A stretch of 64,000 nucleotides of DNA from an uncultured Pelagibacteraceae bacterium (GTDB lineage Bacteria > Pseudomonadota > Alphaproteobacteria > Pelagibacterales > Pelagibacteraceae): assembly GCA_902624635.1 (NCBI GenBank), contig CACNYD010000002.1:108260-172259 (forward strand). The letters run 5' to 3'. The notes beneath the pieces are model-generated. The model did not search any database and was not told where the DNA came from. It was given only the letters and a program-made list of their open reading frames with translations. Numbering within the stretch: the first letter of the stretch is position 1; the number at the start of each line of letters is the position of its first letter. The position numbers and the translations under genes were made by a program. This document shows positions 1 to 7,523 of the stretch, piece by piece.

Positions 1-824
1 AGATTTATTAGATTGAAACCATCAGAATTCCAGATAATTAATTCCTCAGCAATTCTTGATAAATGTAATGAACAAACAGAAACACTATAAAGAAAATCTA
101 AAACAAAATCTCTATCTGCTACAGTATCGATTGAATTATTTGTGGGTTTTTTAAAATCGAGTTTTTTTGTTGTATAATTCCTGTCGATATTAAATGAAGT
201 TCCAGCTAATGCAGCAACACCTAATGGGTTTTCATTTAGATTATCTAGATTATTCTTAAATCTGTCTTTGTCTCTTTTAAACATTTCCACGTATGCCATA
301 AGATAGTGTGCAAATGAAACTGCTTGCGCATTTTTTAAATGAGTAAAACCTGGCATTATAGTATCTATATTTTTTTCGGCTAAATTAATTGAATTATTAA
401 TTACGTTACTTAACATCATGTTAATTTGATGATTTGCAGATTTAATCCAAATTTTAAAGTCGGTTATTACTTGGTCGTTTCTAGATCTTGCTGTATGAAC
501 ATAACCGGCTTCTTCACCAATAATTTGAAAAAGTCGTTTTTCAATATTTATATGAATATCCTCATATTTTTTATTAAATTCAAACTTTTTATTAGATATT
601 TCCTTTTCAATCTTATTCAGTCCGTAAATAATTTTATTTTTTGTCCTAAAAGAAATAATTTTTTGTTTAAATAACATTTCCACATGAGCAATAGAACTTT
701 TTATATCTTCTCTATAAAGTCTTTTATCTACATCAATAGAGCTACCTATTTTTTGTGAGAGATTTGACGAATTATTTCTAATTCTTGTACTCCATATTGT
801 CTGGTTGTTTTTATTTTTTACCAT
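1..824 (-). CDS. argH: Argininosuccinate lyase, partial (C-terminus off window)
   Basis: Catalyses the last step of arginine synthesis, splitting argininosuccinate into arginine and fumarate in the cytoplasm. About 274 N-terminal codons are present, read leftward from the ATG at 822-824; the rest lies beyond base 1, so the signature loop of the fumarase/aspartase superfamily cannot be seen. Conserved blocks that are visible include HTARSRNDQV, the catalytic-histidine region MPGFTHLKNAQ and NPLGVAALAGTSF, all typical of ArgH. It is divergent from the thioredoxin-like gene on the right, with only 24 bases between the two starts, so both promoters must be compact or overlapping. Identification is firm. 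Confidence 0.95.
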   Translation of the reverse strand, partial: MVKNKNNQTIWSTRIRNNSSNLSQKIGSSIDVDKRLYREDIKSSIAHVEMLFKQKIISFRTKNKIIYGLNKIEKEISNKKFEFNKKYEDIHINIEKRLFQIIGEEAGYVHTARSRNDQVITDFKIWIKSANHQINMMLSNVINNSINLAEKNIDTIMPGFTHLKNAQAVSFAHYLMAYVEMFKRDKDRFKNNLDNLNENPLGVAALAGTSFNIDRNYTTKKLDFKKPTNNSIDTVADRDFVLDFLYSVSVCSLHLSRIAEELIIWNSDGFNLIN

Positions 825-848
825 GATAATTAATTATACCTATTTAAT

Positions 849-1358
849 ATGAGATTATTAATAATATTTATTTTAATGTTATCAAATTCTTTTGCTAGTG
901 AAGTTACTGATATAAAAAATTTAGTCATTAATAAAGAATTAAAAAGTTACAGTGATATAACGTTTTTAGACATCCAAAATAAAGAATTAAAATTAAATGA
1001 TTATAAGGGAACTCTAGTTATATTGAATTTTTGGGCAACTTGGTGTGCACCATGTAAAGATGAAATGCCATCTCTGGATTTATTGGGCGAAAATCCTAAT
1101 TTAGATAATCTAAAGATATTTCCTATAAATATTGGCAAGGATACTAATCAAAAATCTCTGACATTCTTTAAAGATTTAGAGATAAAAAATTTAGAAATAT
1201 ATTTTGATTCACCTGATACATTGGCAAGGAAATTTAAATTAAGAGGTCTTCCGACAACTATTTTTTTTAATAAAGATGGACTAGAATTTGCAAGAATAAT
1301 TGGATCAATCGATTTCACTGATGAAAAATTTATGAGGTGGTTAAGTAATTATAATTAA
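849..1358 (+). CDS. TlpA/DsbE-type thioredoxin-like protein, exported
   Basis: Probable periplasmic thiol-disulfide oxidoreductase of 169 residues. The first 16 residues form a signal peptide or membrane anchor ending in SNSFA. The thioredoxin fold carries the active-site motif WATWCAPC with cysteines near residues 66 and 69, and the cis-proline loop GLPTT near residue 135. TlpA/DsbE/ResA relatives reduce periplasmic disulfides, for example in cytochrome c or cytochrome oxidase maturation; the partner here is unknown. It is divergent from argH. Its stop codon overlaps the stop of the convergent small membrane-protein gene by four bases. Family is certain, specific role is not. Confidence 0.9.
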   Translation: MRLLIIFILMLSNSFASEVTDIKNLVINKELKSYSDITFLDIQNKELKLNDYKGTLVILNFWATWCAPCKDEMPSLDLLGENPNLDNLKIFPINIGKDTNQKSLTFFKDLEIKNLEIYFDSPDTLARKFKLRGLPTTIFFNKDGLEFARIIGSIDFTDEKFMRWLSNYN

Positions 1359-1558
1359 TTTTTAAAAAAATATGCAAAAGCCACTAAAGCTATAATCGCA
1401 ATAAATTGTAGCAGGACTCTTAATTGCATTAATTTATTAGAGTATTTTTTACTTGTTTCTCCACCTTTAAATAAAGTTCCAATACCTAGAATTAGAACTA
1501 AGCCGACGGCAACTAATAAGATTATAGATAATGCTTTTACTAATATTCCAGAAATCAT
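1355..1558 (-). CDS. Twin transmembrane helix small protein (HIG1-like)
   Basis: A 67-residue protein with two membrane helices separated by a short basic loop containing GTLFKGGETSKKYSNKLMQ, then RVLLQF. This arrangement matches the small alphaproteobacterial proteins assigned to the hypoxia-induced HIG_1 family (PF04588), whose eukaryotic relatives associate with respiratory complexes; the bacterial function is not established. I place the start at the ATG at 1556-1558. The open frame continues upstream to 1675, but that extension runs through the start region of the opposite-strand esterase and does not look like protein. The gene is convergent with the thioredoxin-like gene. Confidence 0.75.
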   Translation of the reverse strand: MISGILVKALSIILLVAVGLVLILGIGTLFKGGETSKKYSNKLMQLRVLLQFIAIIALVAFAYFFKN

Positions 1559-1607
1559 AAAATTATAGTAGGGTGTTTTATAGATAAAAAAACATAAATC
1601 AATTACT

Positions 1608-2261
1608 ATGACATTTTGCCTTGATACAACCATTATAAAACCAGAAAAAGATGTAAAAATTGATAACGCAGTCATTTTACTACATGGTTATGGAGGTGAT
1701 GGTAAAGATATAAGTATGTTATCATTAAACTGGAAAAGACACCTTGCAAATACAATATTTCTTTGTCCTAATGGTCATGAATCCTGTCCAATAAATCCAT
1801 CGGGTTATCAATGGTTTGATCTTACAAATGATGATCCGAATTACATTTTAGAACAATCAATTAAAGCTGAAACAAAACTTAATCAATTCATAGATGAAAT
1901 AAAAATTAAATATAACTTAGAAAACAATAAGATCTGTTTGTCTGGTTTTAGTCAAGGATGTATGATGTCAATTAATTTAGGACTTACATCTAAAAATAAG
2001 TTTAATTGTGTAGTAGGCTTTTCTGGTAAGATTATTAATCAGGAGGACCTCAAACAAAGAAAAAGAGCATCAACAAATATCCTACTAATTCACGGCGACT
2101 CTGATCAAGTTGTCTCACCTAACTATATGTTAGAGGCAAAAGATTTCTTTATTAGATCTAATATTGAAGTAGAGACCCATTTAATTAAAAATTGTGATCA
2201 TCATATTCCCATAGAGGCGTCTAGTATAGCATTAAATTATATTTTAAAAAAAATAAAATGA
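1608..2261 (+). CDS. Phospholipase/carboxylesterase family alpha/beta hydrolase
   Basis: A 217-residue serine hydrolase of the Abhydrolase_2 (PF02230) type, which includes YpfH-like carboxylesterases and acyl-protein thioesterases. The oxyanion region LLHGYGGDG lies at residues 24-32, the nucleophile elbow GFSQG has its serine near residue 115, the acid is in HGDSDQVV near residue 166 and the histidine is in NCDHHIP near 198. There is no signal peptide, so the enzyme is probably cytoplasmic. The substrate cannot be read from sequence. It stands alone between the twin-helix gene and the HNH gene. Confidence 0.88.
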   Translation: MTFCLDTTIIKPEKDVKIDNAVILLHGYGGDGKDISMLSLNWKRHLANTIFLCPNGHESCPINPSGYQWFDLTNDDPNYILEQSIKAETKLNQFIDEIKIKYNLENNKICLSGFSQGCMMSINLGLTSKNKFNCVVGFSGKIINQEDLKQRKRASTNILLIHGDSDQVVSPNYMLEAKDFFIRSNIEVETHLIKNCDHHIPIEASSIALNYILKKIK

Positions 2262-2306
2262 GTGCTAAATATTGAAATCATTTTTTATTTAAGTTAAAAT
2301 TAATTT

Positions 2307-2876
2307 GTGAATAGTTTTATTGAACAAGATGTGTCATTAGAAAAATGTCCTGCATTAGTTTTAAATGCTGATTATAGACCTTTAAGCTATTACCCTTTAT
2401 CATTATGGTCTTGGCAAGATACAGTAAAGTCGGTTTTTTTAGACAGAGTAATTATAGTAAGTAGTTATGATAGAATTGTAAGAAGCCCATCATTCAAAAT
2501 GCAGCTTCCAAGCGTTATTGCTCTTAAAGATTACATAGTTCCTCAATCTAAACCAAGTTTCACAAGATTTAATGTTTTTTTAAGGGATAAATTTTCTTGT
2601 CAATATTGTGGAAGTGGAGAAGAACTAACTTTTGATCATTTGTTACCAAGATCAAAGGGTGGAGAAACACACTGGGATAATGTTGTAACAGCATGCTCGG
2701 CATGTAATGTTAAAAAAGGTGGAAAGTTACTAAAATCTTCAGGAATGAAACTCAATCAATATCCTTATCAACCATCAACTGAGGATTTACATAGAAATGG
2801 AAAGAATTTTCCTCCAAATTATTTACACAAAAGTTGGATGGACTATCTATATTGGGATGTAGAGCTTGAAGCTTAA
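2307..2876 (+). CDS. HNH endonuclease family protein
   Basis: A 189-residue protein with a C-terminal zinc-bound HNH nuclease domain. Two CxxC pairs (near residues 98/101 and 130/133) bracket the beta-beta-alpha-metal core, with the histidine in TFDHLLPRSKGG and the asparagine in HWDNVV. The N-terminal 85 residues are typical of a chromosomally conserved family common in alphaproteobacteria and cyanobacteria. The start is a GTG. It is not beside a methylase or phage gene, so a housekeeping nucleic-acid role is more likely than restriction, but this is inference. It converges on coq7 with 2 bases between stops. Confidence 0.88.
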   Translation: MNSFIEQDVSLEKCPALVLNADYRPLSYYPLSLWSWQDTVKSVFLDRVIIVSSYDRIVRSPSFKMQLPSVIALKDYIVPQSKPSFTRFNVFLRDKFSCQYCGSGEELTFDHLLPRSKGGETHWDNVVTACSACNVKKGGKLLKSSGMKLNQYPYQPSTEDLHRNGKNFPPNYLHKSWMDYLYWDVELEA

Positions 2877-2878
2877 GA

Positions 2879-3409
2879 TTAAATTTTTTCAGAAATATTA
2901 ATTGCTAATTTAGACCCAGTTTTGATAATTCTATCCATTATAGCGTAAAAGCCTTTTTTTGTTGCTCCTTCTTCATAAGCAATGTCTTTATGATCTAATT
3001 CATCTTGTCTAAATTTTATTATTTTCTTTTTTAATTCTTCTTCGTCAGGACCTAGCTCATTAATTTGATCTAAATAATGTTTATCAATAACTTCTTCAAC
3101 AGATGCTGTACACAGCATTGCAGCCTTTTTACCTAATAATGTAGATCCAAATCCCAAACCAACTCCTAATAAATCCCATAAAGGTAAAAATTTTGTTGGT
3201 TTAATATTTCTTTTTTTTATTTCGTTTTCAAAAAACTGACAATGTTCTATTTCGTGTTCTTTCATATCTTCAATTGTTTTTTTTAAATTTTCATTTTTTA
3301 CAATAGTATTTAAAGCTAACAATTGACCTTCATAGATTTTAACAGCACCTCTCTCCCCGGCATGATCAACTCTAATAAATTCCTGTACTCTTTTATCTGT
3401 TTTTTTCAT
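2879..3409 (-). CDS. coq7: Demethoxyubiquinone hydroxylase (COQ7 family)
   Basis: Di-iron monooxygenase that hydroxylates demethoxyubiquinone in ubiquinone synthesis, acting at the membrane. The 176 residues form a duplicated ferritin-like helical bundle. Iron ligands are visible as E19 in HAGERGAVKIYEGQ, the EIEH motif near 53-56, the EE pair near 105 and the ELDH motif near 137-140. The start overlaps the 3' end of dsbB by 17 bases, so coq7, dsbB and the YqaA-type gene form one leftward operon. Both coq7 and dsbB products serve quinone chemistry, which makes the pairing sensible. Confidence 0.95.
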   Translation of the reverse strand: MKKTDKRVQEFIRVDHAGERGAVKIYEGQLLALNTIVKNENLKKTIEDMKEHEIEHCQFFENEIKKRNIKPTKFLPLWDLLGVGLGFGSTLLGKKAAMLCTASVEEVIDKHYLDQINELGPDEEELKKKIIKFRQDELDHKDIAYEEGATKKGFYAIMDRIIKTGSKLAINISEKI

Positions 3410-3878
3410 ATTTATAAAAAATTTTCATTAGCGTTATAATAAACAATAAGCTAATTACAATATTAATACTTGTGAGTGATAATCCAAAAATCCTAAATGT
3501 CACATCTCTACAGCTTATTGTTTTCTCACTTAATTGTTTAAGCAAATCTTCTTTGGTGATACTTCCGGTCAGATTTTTTACTCCACAAAAAGATGACTCC
3601 TCAAAAAAACCCTGTTCAATTCCATAATGATAAATTGAAATAGCAAAAGAGAAGATAAAAGTGATAATTAATAATAAAATCAAAAATTTTTGATTTTTTT
3701 TAATTAAAAAGATCACCATTATTATCATAATACTTAATCCATAAGGAATTCTCTCTATTAAGCATAAATTACAAGGCTGATGTCCAAGAACATATTCTAT
3801 AAAAAAAGCAGATATTAAAGCAATAGAGCTAAACAGAAAAATTATTTTTAAATGAAATTCAGGTTTTAAATTAAACAT
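3393..3878 (-). CDS. dsbB: Disulfide bond formation protein B
   Basis: Inner-membrane protein of 161 residues that reoxidises DsbA and passes electrons to ubiquinone. Four membrane helices are evident. The first periplasmic cysteine pair is PCNLC at residues 36 and 39, followed by the conserved arginine in LIERIPYG; the second loop carries C98 and C123. This is the standard DsbB layout. Start and stop overlap the neighbouring genes by 8 and 17 bases, indicating translational coupling. No dsbA is in the window. Confidence 0.92.
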   Translation of the reverse strand: MFNLKPEFHLKIIFLFSSIALISAFFIEYVLGHQPCNLCLIERIPYGLSIMIIMVIFLIKKNQKFLILLLIITFIFSFAISIYHYGIEQGFFEESSFCGVKNLTGSITKEDLLKQLSEKTISCRDVTFRIFGLSLTSINIVISLLFIITLMKIFYKYEKNR

Positions 3879-4476
3879 TAGATTTAAAAATTATATAAAA
3901 TATTAATCCAATTATAAAAATTAATATTCCAATTATTGTAAACCATTTTGATCCATGCTTATCCATAAATTCACTGAATAAGTATCCAAATTTATAGGAG
4001 AAGTATGAAACTAAAAAAAATCTTAATCCTCTAGAAATTAAGCTTATCAAGACAAAAATTAAAAAATTAAAGCCTATAAGACCACTTGCAATAGTAAAAA
4101 CTTTATATGGAAGAGGGGTAAAACCTGCTAAAAAAAGTATTCCTAACCAAGCATAAAAACCATCATTTCTAACCAAGCTTTCTTTAATATTATTTAGCTT
4201 ATTCTCATAACCATAAAAACTCATGATCTGTGCTCCAAACTCAAAAAAGAATGCACCAATTGCATAACCAAGCATACCACCTAAGACTGAAAATATTGTC
4301 GTTATAAGAAAAATTTTTTTAAAATCAGTTTTTTTGGAGATTACCATTGGAATAACCATAACGTCAGGAGGAATAGGAAAAAATGAACTTTCAATAAATG
4401 ACACAATCGCCAAGTAGTATTTAGAACTTTTGTGACCTGCCAAATCTAAACATTTTTTGTAGAGATCTTTAAACAT
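3871..4476 (-). CDS. YqaA/DedA-type VTT-domain membrane protein
   Basis: A 201-residue integral membrane protein of the SNARE-associated (VTT) fold, YqaA/COG1238 branch. It shows the re-entrant segment around SSFFPIPPDV near residue 30 and the loop AGFTPLPYKVFTIASGL near residue 120, followed by further hydrophobic helices. Related DedA proteins are linked to lipid-carrier recycling and membrane potential; the substrate here is not known. It is the first gene of the leftward yqaA-dsbB-coq7 unit and is divergent from tRNA-Leu. Confidence 0.85.
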   Translation of the reverse strand: MFKDLYKKCLDLAGHKSSKYYLAIVSFIESSFFPIPPDVMVIPMVISKKTDFKKIFLITTIFSVLGGMLGYAIGAFFFEFGAQIMSFYGYENKLNNIKESLVRNDGFYAWLGILFLAGFTPLPYKVFTIASGLIGFNFLIFVLISLISRGLRFFLVSYFSYKFGYLFSEFMDKHGSKWFTIIGILIFIIGLIFYIIFKSNV

Positions 4477-4489
4477 TTTTTGGTTTTAA

Positions 4490-4510
4490 TATAATTTTAG
4501 TTCTTATACT
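4490..4510 (+). promoter_or_regulatory. Candidate -10 elements for tRNA-Leu
   Basis: TATAAT at 4490-4495 and TATACT at 4505-4510 precede tRNA-Leu by 39 and 24 bases. The second is at the better distance for a tRNA start. No good -35 is seen, so this is a weak prediction. Confidence 0.3.
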
Positions 4511-4534
4511 ATTTAATAAATTATTAAATAATCG

Positions 4535-4619
4535 GGGCGAATGGCGGAACTGGTAGACGCGCACGACTCAAAATCGTGTTTCGCAAGAAGTGAGAGTTCG
4601 ATTCTCTCTTCGCCCACCA
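4535..4619 (+). tRNA. tRNA-Leu (anticodon CAA)
   Basis: A class II tRNA of 85 bases with encoded CCA at 4617-4619. The acceptor arms GGGCGAA and TTCGCCC pair fully. The anticodon stem CACGA/TCGTG encloses the loop CTCAAAA, giving anticodon CAA at 4569-4571, which reads UUG leucine codons. A variable arm and the T-arm GAGAG-TTCGATT-CTCTC follow. The downstream acyl-CoA synthetase starts only 4 bases after the CCA, so the two are probably co-transcribed and separated by tRNA 3' processing. Confidence 0.97.
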
Positions 4620-4623
4620 AATT

Positions 4624-6324
4624 ATGCAATTAAGTAGAATAAACAGTTTAGTAGAACTTTTTTTTACAAAGTATAAAGAAATAAGCTCAATTACTGATAA
4701 GCCATTTTTAAAATGGTTTAAAGAAAATGAAAAAGATTTTTTGACTTGGGAACAAGTTTCGTCAAAAATTCAAATTTTATCTGAATACTTAAGAGCAAAT
4801 TTAGCTGAGGGAGACCGATGTATCATATTATCCGAAAATCGACCCGAGTGGCTTATCTCTGACATATCAATTATGAATGCAGGTGGAGTTACGGTGCCAT
4901 TATTTACAACTTATTCAGAGAAAGATTATGAATACATCATTAATGATTGTACGCCGAAAATTTGTATCGTCTCTAATGAAATCCAACTAAAAAAAATTGA
5001 AAAGTTTATCTCGGATGAGATAATAGTTTTATCTATTGAATTTATAAATGAAAGAATTAAAAATATAGAAAATATATTTGATGAATATTTAAAAAAAAAC
5101 AAATCAGATTCCCATATAAGTTTTAATCAAAATCTCAAAAGAAAAGATCTTGCTTGTATAATTTATACATCAGGAACAACTGGTAATCCTAAAGGAGTAA
5201 TGCTGAGTCATGGAGGAATCTTGTCAAATTGTGAGGGAGCTCAAGAGATATTAAATCAATTAGTTGAAAATAGTGAAGCTACTTTTTTAACATGGCTGCC
5301 CTTATCTCATTCATATGAGCACGCAGTTCAATTTGTTCAAATCTCGCTTGGTGCAAAAATTTATTATGCCGAAAGTCTTGAAAAGTTATTATCTAATATG
5401 TCTATCGCAAAACCTACGATTATGACAGCTGTCCCAAGATTTTATCAAAATTTGTATAGTAAAATTTCTATGAATTTTTTAAAGCAAAAAGGTTTTAAGA
5501 AAAAATTAATATCTTCAACTATCTCAATAGGAACTAAAAAGCTTAATAATGAAAATTTAACATTGTGGGAAAAATCAATTAATTTTTTTTGTGAAAAACT
5601 AGTAAGAAGAAAAATTAAAAATCAGTTTGGTGGAAAACTGAAGGCTTTCGTCTCGGGAGGGGGTGCTTTAGACCAAAAAATTGGAGAATTTTTAAATGCT
5701 ATAGGCTTGCCTACCCTTCAAGGCTATGGCCTTACAGAGGCCTCTCCTGTTGTAAGCTGTAATATTCCTGGAAAAATTAAGATCGATACAGTAGGGCCTC
5801 CTTTTAAAACAAACCAGGTAAATATTGCTAAGGATGGTGAAATTTTAGTCAAAGGTGAAAACGTTATGCTTGGATATTGGAATATGAAAAAAGAGACAGA
5901 TGAAGTCATAAGAAATGGTTGGCTGCATACTGGTGATATTGGAGAGATCACTAAAGATGGAAATTTGAAAATTACTGACAGAAAAAAAGAAATAATAGTT
6001 AGTCTTGGTGGAGATAACATTTCACCATCTAAAATTGAAAATTTATTATGTTTAAGTGAAAAAATTAAACAAAGTTTTGTTTATGGAGATAAAAAAACTT
6101 ATCTAGTCGCATTAATTGTTACCGATAGCATTGAAAACAGAAAAGATATTACAATTTATCTAGAAAATCTAAATAAAACTTTATCTTTAGTTGAAAAAGT
6201 TAAAAAATTTAAATTAATCGTTGAGGAATTTACAATTGATAATGGAATGTTAACACCAACATTAAAATTAAAAAGAAAAAAAATTTTAGAAAAATATAAA
6301 GAAGATTTGGAAAAATTTTATTAA
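4624..6324 (+). CDS. Long-chain acyl-CoA synthetase (AMP-binding)
   Basis: A 566-residue ATP-dependent fatty acid-CoA ligase of the COG1022/FadD15 type, activating free fatty acids for degradation or lipid use. Motifs in order are the P-loop-like YTSGTTGNPKGV near residue 181, PLSHSYEH near 226, GYGLTEASPV near 366, the hinge region TGDIGEI near 436 and ITDRKKEIIV near 450. Length is near the short end for this group. The ATG lies immediately after tRNA-Leu. The thiolase further on could use its products, but the two are not in one operon. Confidence 0.9.
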   Translation: MQLSRINSLVELFFTKYKEISSITDKPFLKWFKENEKDFLTWEQVSSKIQILSEYLRANLAEGDRCIILSENRPEWLISDISIMNAGGVTVPLFTTYSEKDYEYIINDCTPKICIVSNEIQLKKIEKFISDEIIVLSIEFINERIKNIENIFDEYLKKNKSDSHISFNQNLKRKDLACIIYTSGTTGNPKGVMLSHGGILSNCEGAQEILNQLVENSEATFLTWLPLSHSYEHAVQFVQISLGAKIYYAESLEKLLSNMSIAKPTIMTAVPRFYQNLYSKISMNFLKQKGFKKKLISSTISIGTKKLNNENLTLWEKSINFFCEKLVRRKIKNQFGGKLKAFVSGGGALDQKIGEFLNAIGLPTLQGYGLTEASPVVSCNIPGKIKIDTVGPPFKTNQVNIAKDGEILVKGENVMLGYWNMKKETDEVIRNGWLHTGDIGEITKDGNLKITDRKKEIIVSLGGDNISPSKIENLLCLSEKIKQSFVYGDKKTYLVALIVTDSIENRKDITIYLENLNKTLSLVEKVKKFKLIVEEFTIDNGMLTPTLKLKRKKILEKYKEDLEKFY

Positions 6325-6373
6325 TTAATTAAAATATTGGATTATAAAGCGCATAAACATTAACTTTTTTACA

Positions 6374-6429
6374 CTTAAATTAATTTAAAAAAATTAATTT
6401 TAAGTTTTAATTTTTTAATAATTAAAACT
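6374..6429. repeat. Two adjoining AT-rich inverted repeats
   Basis: The first repeat pairs CTTAAATTAATTT with AAATTAATTTTAAG across 6374-6404, with one bulge. The second pairs AGTTTTAAT with ATTAAAACT across 6403-6429, sharing its first two bases with the end of the first. They lie between the acyl-CoA synthetase stop and the promoter of the basic-peptide gene and could act as a weak terminator or cruciform. Such repeats can also occur by chance in DNA this AT-rich. Confidence 0.4.
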
Positions 6430-6441
6430 TTAATTAAAGAA

Positions 6442-6470
6442 TTGACATAACGTATATAAAAAAATAAAAA
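6442..6470 (+). promoter_or_regulatory. Putative promoter of the basic-peptide gene
   Basis: A perfect -35 hexamer TTGACA at 6442-6447 is followed after 17 bases by TAAAAA at 6465-6470, a 4-of-6 match to the -10 consensus. Transcription would begin near 6477, just before the hairpin at 6481-6499. Confidence 0.5.
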
Positions 6471-6480
6471 TAAGTTAATC

Positions 6481-6499
6481 ACGAATCATTTTGATTCGT
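6481..6499 (+). promoter_or_regulatory. Perfect hairpin at the expected mRNA 5' end
   Basis: ACGAATCA and TGATTCGT form an 8-bp perfect inverted repeat around a 3-base TTT loop. If the promoter call is right, this stem sits within a few bases of the transcript start, the position where hairpins protect mRNAs from 5'-dependent decay. An operator is the alternative reading. Confidence 0.55.
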
Positions 6500-6522
6500 T
6501 TAACTAAAAAAGGGAGCTAAAG

Positions 6523-6600
6523 ATGCCTAAGAGAAGAAAAAAAGCAAAGAAGGCTAAGAAAAAAGCTAAGAAAAAAGCTAAAAAAAGAAGAAGAAGATAA
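6523..6600 (+). CDS. 25-residue Lys/Arg/Ala basic peptide
   Basis: The peptide begins MPKRRKKAKK, continues as short Lys-Ala repeats and ends in four arginines. Every residue except Met, Pro and four Ala is Lys or Arg, so the predicted charge is extreme. The gene has a strong Shine-Dalgarno AGGGAG at 6511-6516, six bases from the ATG, a promoter-like sequence, a 5' hairpin and a strong terminator directly after the stop, so it looks like an independent, well-expressed unit. Composition resembles H1-type histone tails and the tiny basic ribosomal protein bTHX. No family can be assigned from sequence alone; DNA or rRNA binding is inferred from charge. Confidence 0.7.
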   Translation: MPKRRKKAKKAKKKAKKKAKKRRRR

Positions 6601-6619
6601 TAACTTAGTATTCTTTAGA

Positions 6620-6660
6620 AAAACGCTTCTCATAACTTATTGTGTGGGAGGCGTTTTTTT
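6620..6660. terminator. Strong intrinsic terminator, probably bidirectional
   Basis: AAAACGCTTCTC (6620-6631) pairs with GGGAGGCGTTTT (6646-6657) through 12 pairs including two G-U, followed by a T tract to 6660. The left arm is preceded by A residues, so it can also end leftward transcription from carD, whose stop codon lies at 6660-6662. It is the clearest terminator in the window. Confidence 0.85.
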
Positions 6661-7523
6661 TATTCATCAATCTGTTCCTCTACATCAGAAATCGGTTCTT
6701 CAACCGGTATTTCATTACTAGCTGTCTTTGTAGATTTTATCTCTTCATTTTCCTCTTTTTTAATTTGATTTCTTTTTAAAGCTTTATCTAATTTTTTTTG
6801 TGTATCTTCTTTGGATAATTCTAAAACAACTTGAAATTCTGCAAGAATTCTATCATAAGCTTTTTCAAAAAGTTGTCTTTCACTATAAGACTGATCTATC
6901 ATTAAGTCATCGCCTTTATTAAGGTCTCTAACCACCTCTGCTAATTCATAGATTTTTCCGGAAGAAATTTTTGCTTCATATTCTTGAGCTCTCCTACTCC
7001 ACATGGATCTTTTAATTTTTGGCTTACTTTTTAAAATTGAAATACATTTGTTTACTTGATTGATTGTTGATAATGATCGCATATGAGACTGTTTATTTAC
7101 AGGAACCATTCCACTAGCTTTATCTTTTTCAAATTTTATAATGTACGTCTCAACATCAATCCCACCAATATTAATTTTTTTAAATTCTGTAATCTGACCC
7201 AAACCATGCTTTGGGTATACAACGTAATCTTTTATTTTATAAATTCTTTTCTCTGAACTTTGTTTTTTAACTTTTTTAATTTCAGGTTTTACCTCATTAA
7301 TCTTGGGAATTCGTAGATTTTGTACCTCTTGTTCTTTCTTTTTTTCAGATTTTTGTTTTACTTTAACTGAAGTTTTCTTAGTTGGCTTAATTTGTTTTTT
7401 TATAATTTTAGTTTTTGTTTTTTTTGATTTTACACTTTTTTTAAATATTTTTATTTTAGGCTTGGGTTTTGGTTTTTTTTTAAAGGTTTTCTTTAAAATA
7501 TTTTTCAAACTTATTTTGCTCAT
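6660..7523 (-). CDS. carD: CarD/CdnL-family transcription factor with basic N-terminal tail
   Basis: CarD-family proteins bind RNA polymerase beta through a Tudor-like RID domain and stabilise open promoters, notably at rRNA genes. The RID region begins at [12 protein letters not shown], about 100 residues in, and is followed by the helical C-terminal domain with the conserved tryptophan in [12 protein letters not shown]. The N-terminal tail has about 31 lysines in 70 residues with KPKPKPK repeats, resembling histone H1 or HMGA tails; it is much longer than in ordinary CdnL. The C-terminus is acidic. I chose the ATG at 7521-7523; ATGs at 7538 and 7565 are possible and none has a clear Shine-Dalgarno. 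It overlaps fdxA by 44 bases or more. Confidence 0.88.
   Translation of the reverse strand: MSKISLKNILKKTFKKKPKPKPKIKIFKKSVKSKKTKTKIIKKQIKPTKKTSVKVKQKSEKKKEQEVQNLRIPKINEVKPEIKKVKKQSSEKRIYKIKDYVVYPKHGLGQITEFKKINIGGIDVETYIIKFEKDKASGMVPVNKQSHMRSLSTINQVNKCISILKSKPKIKRSMWSRRAQEYEAKISSGKIYELAEVVRDLNKGDDLMIDQSYSERQLFEKAYDRILAEFQVVLELSKEDTQKKLDKALKRNQIKKEENEEIKSTKTASNEIPVEEPISDVEEQIDE

Noticed and set aside
426..674. 82-residue plus-strand frame
   Set aside because: Lies antisense inside argH, which has clear family motifs.
1559..1675. Upstream extension of the twin-helix membrane protein
   Set aside because: It overlaps the start of the opposite-strand esterase and does not match the small twin-helix family, which begins at the ATG at 1558.
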